A stretch of DNA of 53,170 nucleotides from an uncultured Acidimicrobiales bacterium (GTDB taxonomy: Bacteria; Actinomycetota; Acidimicrobiia; Acidimicrobiales; SZUA-35). Position 1 is the stretch's first letter, and each line of letters opens with the position of its first letter. The stretch covers positions 1 to 53,170 of the forward strand of contig CALLGK010000045.1 in NCBI GenBank assembly GCA_938009905.1. The letters are read 5' to 3'. Below the pieces are notes generated by a model, which had not been told where the DNA came from, did no database searches, and was given only the letters and a program-made list of their open reading frames with translations. The position numbers and the translations under genes are program-made. This document shows, in pieces, positions 36,153 through 44,517 of the stretch.

Positions 36153-36814
36153 TTCCTGGTCGATGTGTTGTCCGAGATCGTTTGGTGTGAGACCCGACGA
36201 GCGCGTTCGGCACGAACGTGAACGCCTGGCCACACCGCCAACGTCACATGGGGTCCCACATCCAACCACGAGTGGAACTTCAGCGCCCCGCTCGTTGGCC
36301 GAATTCGATCGGTGCGTGAAGCTCAACCATTGCGTCGAAGGAAATCTTCTGCTCGGTATTGATCAAGTCCCACGTATTGACGATGAGCTGGATCGGACAG
36401 CGAACGTGTCTAGAAAGAGTGCGGTGGTCTACGTACCGGTCGTGATTACGGTCGGCCATGGCGTGCACCAACTCTTCCGGTCCATCATTCGGTCGACGGT
36501 TGCGTGTTTCCACCTGACTTCGGAGGCCGGCGACGTCGTGATCGCGATGCTCGCAGTTCCAACGTTCTTGCCGCGTCTCAGACCGAAGACGTCAGCTCGT
36601 TGGGGAGTTGACGGGACGGCGTGGAGCTGACTCGTGCTGATTCTCTTGTCGGGGCCCGATGTAGCCAAGGTCGCAGGTGGGGCCGGCAAATCAGCGTCGC
36701 TGGCTTGTTCACCTCGCCGGCCGATTGATTGGTGGGAGAAACTCATCGTCTTCTCGGAGGGATCGTCAGATGCGGTCGTATCATTTGAGCACGCCACGGC
36801 GTGATCGGATCCGC

Positions 36815-36830
36815 TGTTTCACGTGAAACC
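36815..36830. promoter_or_regulatory. parS: parS site 2, upstream of parA
   Basis: TGTTTCACGTGAAACC matches 15 of 16 parS positions and lies about 65 bp before the parA start, where ParB binding could also regulate parAB. Confidence 0.9.
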
Positions 36831-36895
36831 TTGAGAGGGTCCTTGAAGTCGTCTTCCCGGAAGGGGAAGATGAACACCGATCTTCAGGAGGATGG

Positions 36896-38029
36896 ATGTC
36901 TGCATCTGATCCATCAGAACCCTCGCGCACGGATTCTCCGGCGCCCGCCCACCCGTCTCCGTCTTCGTCACTAGACCAGGCCGCGTCGGGGGCGACCCCG
37001 GCTGCTGCCGGTCGAGTTGAGGGTTCGACCGATGAGCCATCGCCACCGATCGCCGATGTCGTGCCGCCTGCTTCCGAACAGCAGTCGGGTCCCGCGACAA
37101 CCAGTGCGCCAGCCACGACGGAACCACGAGCCCAGGACCCGACAACACAAGCGGGCCAAGAATCATCTGACGCCGGCACGTCGCAGGAAGCTCCGGCTGC
37201 CAGCGACACGGGCCCAGCCGTCAGCACGGAGCGACCAGCTCGAACCCATGGCGGTGATCCCTCAGGACCTCGCATTGTTGCCCTGGCGAATCAAAAAGGT
37301 GGTGTTGGAAAGACGACAACCACCGTCAGCCTCGGTGCCGCAGCAGCTGAGCTGGGACACCGGGTCTTGGTGGTCGATCTCGATCCCCAGGGAAATGCAA
37401 GCACCGGGCTGGGCATCAACCCCCGCAGTTTGGAAGCGTCGATGTACGACGTGCTGCTGCACGACGTTCCGATCGACGACGCGATTGAAGCGGCTTCGGT
37501 TCGTAACTTGTTCGTGGCACCTGCCAACCTCGACCTCGCTGGTGCAGAGATTGAGTTGGTGCCTGCGTTCAGTCGCGAGATGCGATTGAAGAACGCGATT
37601 GCGTCAGTGAGTGATGACTACGACCTGGTCTTGATCGACTGTCCACCATCGCTTGGTCTGCTGACCGTCAACGCATTCGCGGCAGCCAGTGAAGTGATGG
37701 TTCCTGTGCAGTGTGAGTACTACGCATTGGAAGGTCTCGGTCAACTCCTGCGTAACGTCGACTTGGTGCAGCGCAACTTGAACTCCGCACTGCGACTCAG
37801 TGCCATTGTTCTGGTGATGTACGACGCTCGAACGAATCTTGCGCAGCAAGTGTCGTCTGAAGTTCGCGAACACTTTGGGTCTGTGGTCTGCAAGACCGTC
37901 ATTCCGCGAACCGTTCGACTGTCTGAAGCCCCGAGCTTCGGTCAGCCAATCACGGTGTTCGATCCGACGTCTCGAGGGGCCGTGGCCTATCGAGACCTGG
38001 CGAAGGAGTTTGCTGGTGAACCGGCGTAG
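36896..38029 (+). CDS. parA: Chromosome-partitioning ATPase ParA (Soj)
   Basis: A 377-residue protein starting at ATG 36896, four bases after AGGAGG. The first roughly 120 residues are a Pro/Ser/Thr/Ala-rich low-complexity extension. The ParA domain follows: IVALANQKGGVGKTTTTVSL (deviant Walker A), VVDLDPQGNASTGLG, LVLIDCPPSLGLLTVNAF, YYALEGLGQLL and the end RGAVAYRDLAKEFAG. It moves origins with ParB bound to the nearby parS sites. The parB start overlaps its stop. Confidence 0.95.
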   Translation: MSASDPSEPSRTDSPAPAHPSPSSSLDQAASGATPAAAGRVEGSTDEPSPPIADVVPPASEQQSGPATTSAPATTEPRAQDPTTQAGQESSDAGTSQEAPAASDTGPAVSTERPARTHGGDPSGPRIVALANQKGGVGKTTTTVSLGAAAAELGHRVLVVDLDPQGNASTGLGINPRSLEASMYDVLLHDVPIDDAIEAASVRNLFVAPANLDLAGAEIELVPAFSREMRLKNAIASVSDDYDLVLIDCPPSLGLLTVNAFAAASEVMVPVQCEYYALEGLGQLLRNVDLVQRNLNSALRLSAIVLVMYDARTNLAQQVSSEVREHFGSVVCKTVIPRTVRLSEAPSFGQPITVFDPTSRGAVAYRDLAKEFAGEPA

Positions 38030-38912
38030 TGGCTTAGGAAAAGGACTCGGCTCGCTCATCCCTACGGATGCGAGCTCGGACCAATCGGGTGACCTGCTTG
38101 AGGTTCCCATCAGCGCGATCTCCGCGAACGAGTATCAGCCTCGGACCCGTTTTGAAGAAGAGGCGCTGGTTTCGCTCACGGACTCGATTCGATCACTTGG
38201 TGTTCTGCAACCAGTGTTGGTACGTGAGATTGGCCCGGGTCGCTACGAGCTCATTGCCGGCGAACGTCGTTGGCGCGCCGCGCGTCGAGCGGGCTTGCCG
38301 TCGATCCCTGCTGTGGTCCGAGAGGTCGATGACCGGCAGTCGCTCGAGCAAGCCGTCGTCGAGAACCTTCACCGCGAGGATCTCAACGCGCTCGAAGAGG
38401 CCGCCGCTTACCAACAGCTGATCGATGAGTTCAAACTTACGCAAGATGATGTTGCGACACGAGTCGGTAAGAGCCGCTCAGCGATCGCAAACACACTACG
38501 GCTCTTTCAACTTCCAGGATCAGTGCAGAAGCTTGTTGCGAACAGTGAGCTGAGTGCCGGCCATGCTCGCGCCCTCCTGGGCAGTCCCGACCGAGCCTTC
38601 CAGGAACAGCTTGCGAAGACGATCGTCGCCGACGGGCTGAATGTGCGTCAGGTTGAGTCAATCGTTCGAGCATCGAATGGCGATGGCGACAGTGACCAAG
38701 GTAGTGCGCAGTCGACGCGCAAGCCTGAGCGCCGGCGGGAGCCGGGCGACACGAAAGCCCCTGGACTGCTCGAGCTCGAAGAGCGCTTGGGCGCGCAACT
38801 CGACACACGAGTCGACGTGTCGATGGGGAAGTCGAAGGGTCGAATGACGATCGAGTTCGCGGATCTCGATGATCTTGAACGCATCTATCGACTTATCGTT
38901 TCCGAGGGCTAG
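38016..38912 (+). CDS. parB: Chromosome-partitioning protein ParB
   Basis: GTG 38016 (VNRRSGLGKGLGSLIP) is preceded by AAGGAG and overlaps parA by 14 bases; this gives 298 residues. The ParB/Srx CTPase domain has NEYQPRTRFEEEAL, ELIAGERRWRAARRAG (CTP motif) and VVENLHREDLNALEEA. The helix-turn-helix is LTQDDVATRVGKSRSAIANT. The C-terminal dimerisation end is MTIEFADLDDLERIYRLI. A frame from 37839 lies inside parA and is not used. Confidence 0.95.
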   Translation: MNRRSGLGKGLGSLIPTDASSDQSGDLLEVPISAISANEYQPRTRFEEEALVSLTDSIRSLGVLQPVLVREIGPGRYELIAGERRWRAARRAGLPSIPAVVREVDDRQSLEQAVVENLHREDLNALEEAAAYQQLIDEFKLTQDDVATRVGKSRSAIANTLRLFQLPGSVQKLVANSELSAGHARALLGSPDRAFQEQLAKTIVADGLNVRQVESIVRASNGDGDSDQGSAQSTRKPERRREPGDTKAPGLLELEERLGAQLDTRVDVSMGKSKGRMTIEFADLDDLERIYRLIVSEG

Positions 38913-39225
38913 AGACGTCGGACCTCGCACCTCGGCACCGAGCGGATCTCGCCGAATCTTGGCGTTGTGCACAAAGTACACACGGCGGGGTTCCAGTATC
39001 CCCAGGTTGTGGAAAACGCTGTGGGTAGAGTGAACTCTCAAGTTAGGGTTCAACTCGATCTCACGGCAGGCTAGAGGCTGAGAAAAGCGGACGTTCGCGC
39101 TGTTTTGCATGGTCCGAATCGGAGGCGATTGGCTGCCTCGATGTCGAACGCGGGAATGCAAAAGGCCCGGGTATGAAACCCGGGCCCTTCAAGACGTTCA
39201 GTTGTGAGAGCAGATGCTCGAGCTC
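38913..39225. other. parB-trxA convergent intergenic region
   Basis: This 313-bp stretch has no gene. Apart from the trxA terminator it contains a TGTGGAAAA DnaA-like 9-mer near 39008 and a TGTGGG element close by. No strong terminator for parB is evident. Confidence 0.5.
39159..39190 (-). terminator. Terminator of trxA
   Basis: On the minus strand GGGCCCGGGT-TTCAT-ACCCGGGCC is followed by TTTT. It lies about 35 bp past the trxA stop; the plus-strand version could also end parB transcripts. Confidence 0.85.
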
Positions 39226-39546
39226 TTAGAGCCCGAACTCCTCAACGAGTTGAGCCTTGCCCTTGGCACCAACGATGCGCTTCTCGACTTCGCCGTCCTT
39301 GAAGACGAGCATGGTCGGGATGCTCATGACGCCGAAGCGCTGAGCGAGCGAGGGGTTCTCGTCGACGTTGAGCTTTGCGATGGTGACGGCGTCACCCTGC
39401 TCTTCGGCGATCTCGTCAAGAATTGGTGCGATCATCTTGCACGGACCACACCAGTCGGCCCAGAAGTCAACGATGACGGGAGCGGATGACCCGTTAACAA
39501 CTTCGTCGAAGGTGGCTTCGGTAAGAGTGGTGACATTGTCGGACAT
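39226..39546 (-). CDS. trxA: Thioredoxin
   Basis: A 106-residue thioredoxin with active site WCGPC (Cys33, Cys36) in [18 protein letters not shown], then [20 protein letters not shown] (cis-Pro loop). It is reduced by the adjacent TrxB. It starts 68 bp downstream of trxB on the same strand. Confidence 0.97.
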   Translation of the reverse strand: MSDNVTTLTEATFDEVVNGSSAPVIVDFWADWCGPCKMIAPILDEIAEEQGDAVTIAKLNVDENPSLAQRFGVMSIPTMLVFKDGEVEKRIVGAKGKAQLVEEFGL

Positions 39547-39614
39547 GTGGTCTTGCCTTCCGTGGATGTGTGTGAGTTGAAACCGGCGAGCTGGCGCCCG
39601 TATTCCCCGGTGTG

Positions 39615-40586
39615 CTAACCGTGCACGTTGGCCTCAAGCCAACGCTCAGCATCGAGTGCAGCAGCACAGCCGGAGCCGGCGGCGCTAATCGCTTGTCGAT
39701 ACGTGTCGTCTTGGACATCGCCGCACGCGAAGACACCCTCAACATTTGTTCGGCCGCTGTCCCCATCGGTGATGAGGTAGCCGTTTTCCTTCATTTCGAG
39801 CTGTCCTTCGAAGAGGCCAGTATTGGGTCGGTGACCGATGGCAATGAACAGACCGGTGATTGCGAGGTCGGACTGTTCGCCAGTGACGGTGTCTTCCACG
39901 ATGATCTTCTCGACGACTTGCTCGCCGATGACGTCGACAACCTGGCTGTTCCACTTGAACTTGATCTTGGGATTCGCCATGGCTCGTTCTTGCATGATCT
40001 TGGAGGCGCGGAGCTCATCACGACGGTGCACGACCGTGACGGTCTTGGCGAACTTTGTGAGGAAGATGGCCTCTTCCATCGCCGAGTCGCCACCGCCGAC
40101 GATGGCGATGTCGTGATCGCGGAAGAAGAAGCCGTCACACGTGGCACAGGTGGAAACGCCATGTCCGACAAGGCGTTGTTCATTGGGCAGGTCGAGCATG
40201 AGGGCGGTGGCACCCGTCGCGATGATGACGGTGTTGGCCTTGTACGTCGGCTCGGCGGCTTCGGGATCGCCAACCCACACCTTGAATGGGCGTTCTGAGA
40301 GATCGACCTTGCTGGCCTTCTCTTGGCGAAGATCTGTGCCGAAACGTGACGCCTGGTCACGGAATGCCATCATCAGCTCGGGGCCCATGATGCCTTCCGG
40401 AAAGCCGGGGAAGTTCTCGACGTCGGTCGTGATCATGAGCTGACCACCGGGCTGGTCACCGGTTGAGCTTGGCTCGCCTTCAAGAACGAGTGGTTCGAGG
40501 CTGGCGCGGGCGGTGTAGATGGCTGCGGTCAGCCCGGCAGGCCCACTTCCCAAAATCAGGACATCGTGGACGTTTTCTTCTGACAT
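39615..40586 (-). CDS. trxB: Thioredoxin reductase
   Basis: A 323-residue flavoprotein: FAD motif [17 protein letters not shown], redox pair CATC (Cys147, Cys150), NADPH motif [15 protein letters not shown], and the C-terminal [17 protein letters not shown]. It transfers NADPH electrons to thioredoxin. The trxB-trxA order next to parAB is shared with mycobacteria. Confidence 0.97.
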   Translation of the reverse strand: MSEENVHDVLILGSGPAGLTAAIYTARASLEPLVLEGEPSSTGDQPGGQLMITTDVENFPGFPEGIMGPELMMAFRDQASRFGTDLRQEKASKVDLSERPFKVWVGDPEAAEPTYKANTVIIATGATALMLDLPNEQRLVGHGVSTCATCDGFFFRDHDIAIVGGGDSAMEEAIFLTKFAKTVTVVHRRDELRASKIMQERAMANPKIKFKWNSQVVDVIGEQVVEKIIVEDTVTGEQSDLAITGLFIAIGHRPNTGLFEGQLEMKENGYLITDGDSGRTNVEGVFACGDVQDDTYRQAISAAGSGCAAALDAERWLEANVHG

Positions 40587-40704
40587 GGATGCGTGTCTCT
40601 TCTCGGTGTGTCTGCGTCAGCCATCGCTGACGAATTGCGGGATGATCCCGATGCCACCGATTTTCCGTGGGGGCGACGGGAATTGCTTGCAGCGGTTGAA
40701 CCGC

Positions 40705-41049
40705 TCAGACGCCCTTCTTCTTCCAGAGAAAGAAGCCGACTGCGGAGAAGAGAACGCCGAGCACAAGGTAGGCCAGCCAAACCTCGCCGTCGCTGATGAA
40801 GGGGAGGTACCCCGACACGACGACTGCGAACCGAACGATGAGCAGGAGGAGAAGGATGAGAGCCACGAGGGCGATGAGCCCTGCGGCAAGGAAGTACACA
40901 GCCATACGGGAGGCCACAAGTGCCTTGCCGGTGGTGGCGCCCTTCACGGTGTCGACGTATCCGACCACCGTCGTCGTTGCCTTCGAGGCCCAATCGCCGT
41001 CGGCTGGCGTCGCGAGCGGATTGTTGGAGGCGGCGTCGGTGTCAGACAT
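40705..41049 (-). CDS. Small two-helix membrane protein
   Basis: A 114-residue protein. A polar N-terminus (about 45 residues) precedes two hydrophobic helices (about 50-78, LAAGLIALVALILLLLLIVR, and about 90-108, VWLAYLVLGVLFSAVGFFLW) and a KKKGV tail. It may be a holin-like or phage-holin-family actinobacterial protein, but I do not recognise it firmly. It lies between trxB and the anti-sigma gene on the same strand. Confidence 0.65.
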   Translation of the reverse strand: MSDTDAASNNPLATPADGDWASKATTTVVGYVDTVKGATTGKALVASRMAVYFLAAGLIALVALILLLLLIVRFAVVVSGYLPFISDGEVWLAYLVLGVLFSAVGFFLWKKKGV

Positions 41050-41131
41050 CGGCGTGAGCTTATCGCCCGCGTCTCGTTGGTGCGTTAACCAGCCCCTCGT
41101 CTAAAGGAATTCACGCCTCGAGGCGAGAACG

Positions 41132-42190
41132 TCAGCGTTCGACGACGTTGCAGTTGTCATCAAACAGCACGCCGGCTCGTTCTCCATCAGCACCGGTCAC
41201 CACAACGAACTCACCGGTGATGTCGTTGTCGATGAGCGCGGGGAACCACTGGGCATCCTGGGTGCTATCGAACAGCGACCGAGCCTTGAACGTTTCGGGC
41301 GCAAGGCCCGCAAACTCGCTGTTGCAGAGCGATAGCTCGAGTGGTTGTCCTTCGATCCCGTCGGTGAGCGCAAGCAGCTCATCAAGTGTGGTCTCGGGGA
41401 AGACGTCGACGAACGGTCCATTCACCAACGGCGAGGTGAGTTCGTCGTCCTCGTCAGACGCAGGGGCAGTGTCGTCGGCACTGCTGTCTTCGTCGACCGC
41501 ACCGCTCGTGTCTTGATCAACCGCGGATTCCTCTTCCGAGGAATCGTCTTCCATCGCGTCTTCTGCCATGGCTTCGTCCGCCAGGGCCGACGTTTCATCT
41601 TCCATGGCGTCGTCGTCTTCCATGGCCTCGGCATCGTCACTTGCCTCGGCGCCAGCGGCCTCGCCCCCGTCCTCGTCTGCATCGCTCGGTCGGGAGTTAG
41701 AAACCTGATCGGTGTCGGCAACAGCGGTGGCATCTCCCGAATCGTTCTGCGTGGCGACGAATCCAATACCGCCAAGCACCACAAGTACACCAGCAGCCGC
41801 GGTGAGGATCCGCGGCATGCCCGCCGGTCCACGACGGCGTGAAGTGAGGTCGATAACCGGTGCTGACCCGTTTGTTTCCGCCGGTGGCGTGTCGGCTGGG
41901 GGTGGGGTCAGGTCAACAACCGGCGCGACCGCTGCGTCGGAATCTGAGCCAGAGCCGGTGTCGGCAGGGGCGTCGAACGCAGCCATCGCGGCAGCCAGAT
42001 GGCGCCGCTTCATCTCGGGGTCTGGCGTCGCCACGACTTGGTCCATCTCGACCAACCCGCGCATCAGCTCGACCTGCTCCATCAGAGCAGGGTCGGCCTC
42101 AACAAGGCGCACCTCTTCCGGGGTGGCCTCGCCGTCGACATACGCCGACACCACCTCATCGAGGTGTTCGAGATTGGATGGATCGCTCAT
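41132..42190 (-). CDS. Anti-sigma factor-like membrane protein
   Basis: A 352-residue protein whose ATG overlaps the sigma-factor stop by four bases. The N-terminal segment (LDEVVSAYVDGEATPEEVRL) resembles anti-sigma N-termini. A single helix lies near 124-146 (ILTAAAGVLVVLGGIGFVAT). A 90-residue Asp/Glu/Ala/Met-rich acidic linker follows, then a C-terminal domain with two Cys (LSLCNSEF and DDNCNVVER). By position and topology it should hold the SigM-like factor at the membrane, as Rv3912 does in mycobacteria. No zinc HxxxCxxC motif is present. Confidence 0.75.
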   Translation of the reverse strand: MSDPSNLEHLDEVVSAYVDGEATPEEVRLVEADPALMEQVELMRGLVEMDQVVATPDPEMKRRHLAAAMAAFDAPADTGSGSDSDAAVAPVVDLTPPPADTPPAETNGSAPVIDLTSRRRGPAGMPRILTAAAGVLVVLGGIGFVATQNDSGDATAVADTDQVSNSRPSDADEDGGEAAGAEASDDAEAMEDDDAMEDETSALADEAMAEDAMEDDSSEEESAVDQDTSGAVDEDSSADDTAPASDEDDELTSPLVNGPFVDVFPETTLDELLALTDGIEGQPLELSLCNSEFAGLAPETFKARSLFDSTQDAQWFPALIDNDITGEFVVVTGADGERAGVLFDDNCNVVER

Positions 42191-42717
42191 GACGGGGACT
42201 TGGACGGTTGGTCGGGGGGTTCTGGTTCCCCAGTGGGTGGAATTTCTGACGTTGAGGCCAAGACATCGGCAAGGTGCCGACGCCCTCTGGCAATGCGAGA
42301 TCGGACGGTACCGGCCGGAAGATCCAGTGTTTGGGCGATTTCTGCGTAATCCATGCCGATCACATCACGCAACACGACGGGGGCCCGAAACTCTTCCGGA
42401 ATCTGAGGAAAAGCGTCATCAATCGAGAGCCGATCGCTCACCTGCTGAGAGATTCCGGGCTCGTCAGAGATGCGTTCTGGCTCCTCAATGGCTGCAATTG
42501 GGCGCCTCTTGCGGCGGCGTAGTTCGTCGAGGCATGCGTTTGTTGCCACTCGGTAGCTCCACGTGCGGAACGTCGAGCGGCCATCGAATCGATGGAGGCC
42601 TTTGACGATGGCAATCATCGCGTCTTGGCAGGCGTCGTCTGCGTCGGCCTGGTTGCCGGTGACTTTGCGGCAGACGGCGAAGATGCGGTCGTAGTGCCGA
42701 TCGAGGAGCGCGTTCAT
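42187..42717 (-). CDS. ECF RNA polymerase sigma factor (SigM-like)
   Basis: A 176-residue ECF sigma factor. Region 2 is YDRIFAVCRKVTGNQADADD, ACQDAMIAIVKGLHRFDGRS and FRTWSYRVATNACLDELRRR. Region 4 is PVVLRDVIGMDYAEIAQTLD and LPAGTVRSRIARGRRHLADV. It sits between the kinase and anti-sigma genes, in the mycobacterial sigM (Rv3911) position. SigM-type factors respond to envelope stress. I name it by context, not by full orthology. Confidence 0.88.
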   Translation of the reverse strand: MNALLDRHYDRIFAVCRKVTGNQADADDACQDAMIAIVKGLHRFDGRSTFRTWSYRVATNACLDELRRRKRRPIAAIEEPERISDEPGISQQVSDRLSIDDAFPQIPEEFRAPVVLRDVIGMDYAEIAQTLDLPAGTVRSRIARGRRHLADVLASTSEIPPTGEPEPPDQPSKSPS

Positions 42718-42852
42718 AGCGCCCGCGTCTCCACCCTGAGCTTGGGCGACGAGTTCTTCGTCAGCGATCTCGATGCGGCGATCTTAGAAGGTCGGCCGTC
42801 GGGGGTCGGGACCCTCGCGAGCAGCCAGTGTCGACATGCTGCCGGTGAGCAA

Positions 42853-44517
42853 CTAGCGAACGACGATTTCGGCGAGCTCGAATCGAAAGTCGTCTTCTTC
42901 ATCTGGGTCGCTGCCGTCATCTGATGTGCCGTGATCGGTGATCCAGAGAAGCAATTGTGTGCCGACGCCAGACACCTCAACCCGCTCGCGGCCGTCGCCG
43001 TCGACGATGGTCGCCGCCGGTGATCCCCATGCCGTCGGGTCTGGTGGGAACTCGTCGCCAACGTAGATCTCGATCGACCAACCGTCTGACTCGGTGTCGA
43101 GTTCGATCTCGCTCACTTCAGCTCGGCCACCCAGATCGATCAAGAACCCGACGCCGGGCTTGAGTCGCCCGAACAGCGGGCCTCGGTAGGTATCGGTGCG
43201 CCAAACCGTTTCGTCGTTGCCATCGAAGGCGTTTGGCACGAGGTCGTTGAACTCATCCCCATCGCCGCCAAGTGCTGGATCGTCGAGGGCCACCGCGCCA
43301 GCAATGCTCGGGGCGACAAGCTCGGTGATTGTGGCGAACGTCGTTTGCGTGGTGTCGTCGCCGCCCCCTTCGGCGTCTGGATCGGCGAATAGTCCACCTT
43401 CTGGCTCGTCGTTCGTCGCATCATCGACCGACGACGACGACACCAGTGGCGAGTTTCGAAAGAGCTGTACGGCAACCACAAGCGCCGCTGCGGTGAGAAG
43501 CACGGCCAAGGCCGGCAACATCCACGAGCGTTCTGACCTCAGGAACCCCGGGTGTTCATCGTCGTCAAACTCGTCGAGGTCGTCTTCGTAGACGAGATCG
43601 TCGCCCTGGCCACCGTAGGTGTGATCGTCGAACGTCTCGTCGTGGGCCGGGCGATCGGCGACCACAAGTGTCTTGTCGTGCTGTTCGCTGCCGGGTCGCA
43701 CGCCGGAGAGAGCCGCTCGCACATCGAGGGCGGTTGCGAACCGAGCGTCTGGACTGCGGGCCATCAACCGATGGATGACGCCGTTGAGTGACGCGCTCAG
43801 ATCCGGACGGACGGACTGGGCCTGCGGTGGTGGTTGGTGCAATCTGGCCAGCGCCGTTGCCGCATCGGTGTTGGCCTTGAATGGGGCTTGGCCTGCGACG
43901 GCCTCGAACATCACGACACCGAGGGCATACAGATCGGCCCGAGCGTCGACCTCATCGCCGCTCACCTGTTCGGGAGCCAGGTACTTCGCGGTGCCTAGCA
44001 GGGTGCCGGTCACCGTGAGGTCGGTGTCTTCCCCCGCCTTTGCGATGCCGAAGTCGGTGACCATGACGCGGCGGTCGGTACACAACAAGATGTTGGACGG
44101 CTTGATGTCGCGGTGGACAACGCCCACCCGATGAGCGGCCGCGAGGGCCTCGGAGATTTGGCTGCCGAGATCAATCGCGTCGGGCTCGGACAAGACACTG
44201 ACGTCGTCGAGAATGGCCCGCAATGTGCGCCCGTGCACGAGCTCCATCACGATGGCTTCCATACCGAGGTCCGACACAGTGTCGTAGATCGCCACGATCG
44301 ACGGATGAGAGAGGCGGGCCGCCGCCACGGCCTCTCGTTGAAAGCGCAACAGAAAGCCGACATCGGTGGCCAGGTGCGGGTGCAGAATCTTCACCGCGAC
44401 GTCGCGGCCCAGCACGGTGTCCTTTGCTCGCCAGACCTGAGCCATTCCGCCGTTTGCGATTGGGGAGAGAAGCTCGTATCTGTCGGCTAGCCGTTGCCCA
44501 GCTGCCGGCATCGTCAT
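42853..44517 (-). CDS. Membrane Ser/Thr protein kinase with extracellular discoidin-like domain
   Basis: A 554-residue PknB-type kinase. Catalytic elements are complete: ANGGMAQVW (Gly loop), VAVKIL (Lys), QREAVAA (Glu), HRDIKPSNIL, VTDFGIAKA and YLAPEQVSG. A juxtamembrane linker leads to one helix (about 331-352, LPALAVLLTAAALVVAVQLF). Outside, after an acidic spacer, residues 395-554 form a beta-rich domain (NAFDGNDETVWRTDTY, GVGFLIDLGGRAEVSEIELD) like F5/8 type C modules. In mycobacteria this place holds MurJ fused to a pseudokinase and a similar extracellular domain; here the flippase part is absent. Confidence 0.9.
   Translation of the reverse strand: MTMPAAGQRLADRYELLSPIANGGMAQVWRAKDTVLGRDVAVKILHPHLATDVGFLLRFQREAVAAARLSHPSIVAIYDTVSDLGMEAIVMELVHGRTLRAILDDVSVLSEPDAIDLGSQISEALAAAHRVGVVHRDIKPSNILLCTDRRVMVTDFGIAKAGEDTDLTVTGTLLGTAKYLAPEQVSGDEVDARADLYALGVVMFEAVAGQAPFKANTDAATALARLHQPPPQAQSVRPDLSASLNGVIHRLMARSPDARFATALDVRAALSGVRPGSEQHDKTLVVADRPAHDETFDDHTYGGQGDDLVYEDDLDEFDDDEHPGFLRSERSWMLPALAVLLTAAALVVAVQLFRNSPLVSSSSVDDATNDEPEGGLFADPDAEGGGDDTTQTTFATITELVAPSIAGAVALDDPALGGDGDEFNDLVPNAFDGNDETVWRTDTYRGPLFGRLKPGVGFLIDLGGRAEVSEIELDTESDGWSIEIYVGDEFPPDPTAWGSPAATIVDGDGRERVEVSGVGTQLLLWITDHGTSDDGSDPDEEDDFRFELAEIVVR

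Larger units (their letters stand above)
35625..36895. other. Gene-free region between rsmG and parA, with parS sites near both ends
   Basis: No frame in this 1.27-kb stretch shows a recognisable protein, a good start or normal codon usage; the longest frames are minus-strand and lack homology. It holds two near-perfect parS sites and a 40-nt near copy of dnaN. It looks like decayed coding DNA in a centromere-like spacer. Confidence 0.65.

Noticed and set aside
35721-36326. 201-aa minus-strand ORF in the parS spacer
   Set aside because: Only 12-13 residues resemble DnaN; the remainder has random composition and no ribosome site, so it is not called as a gene.
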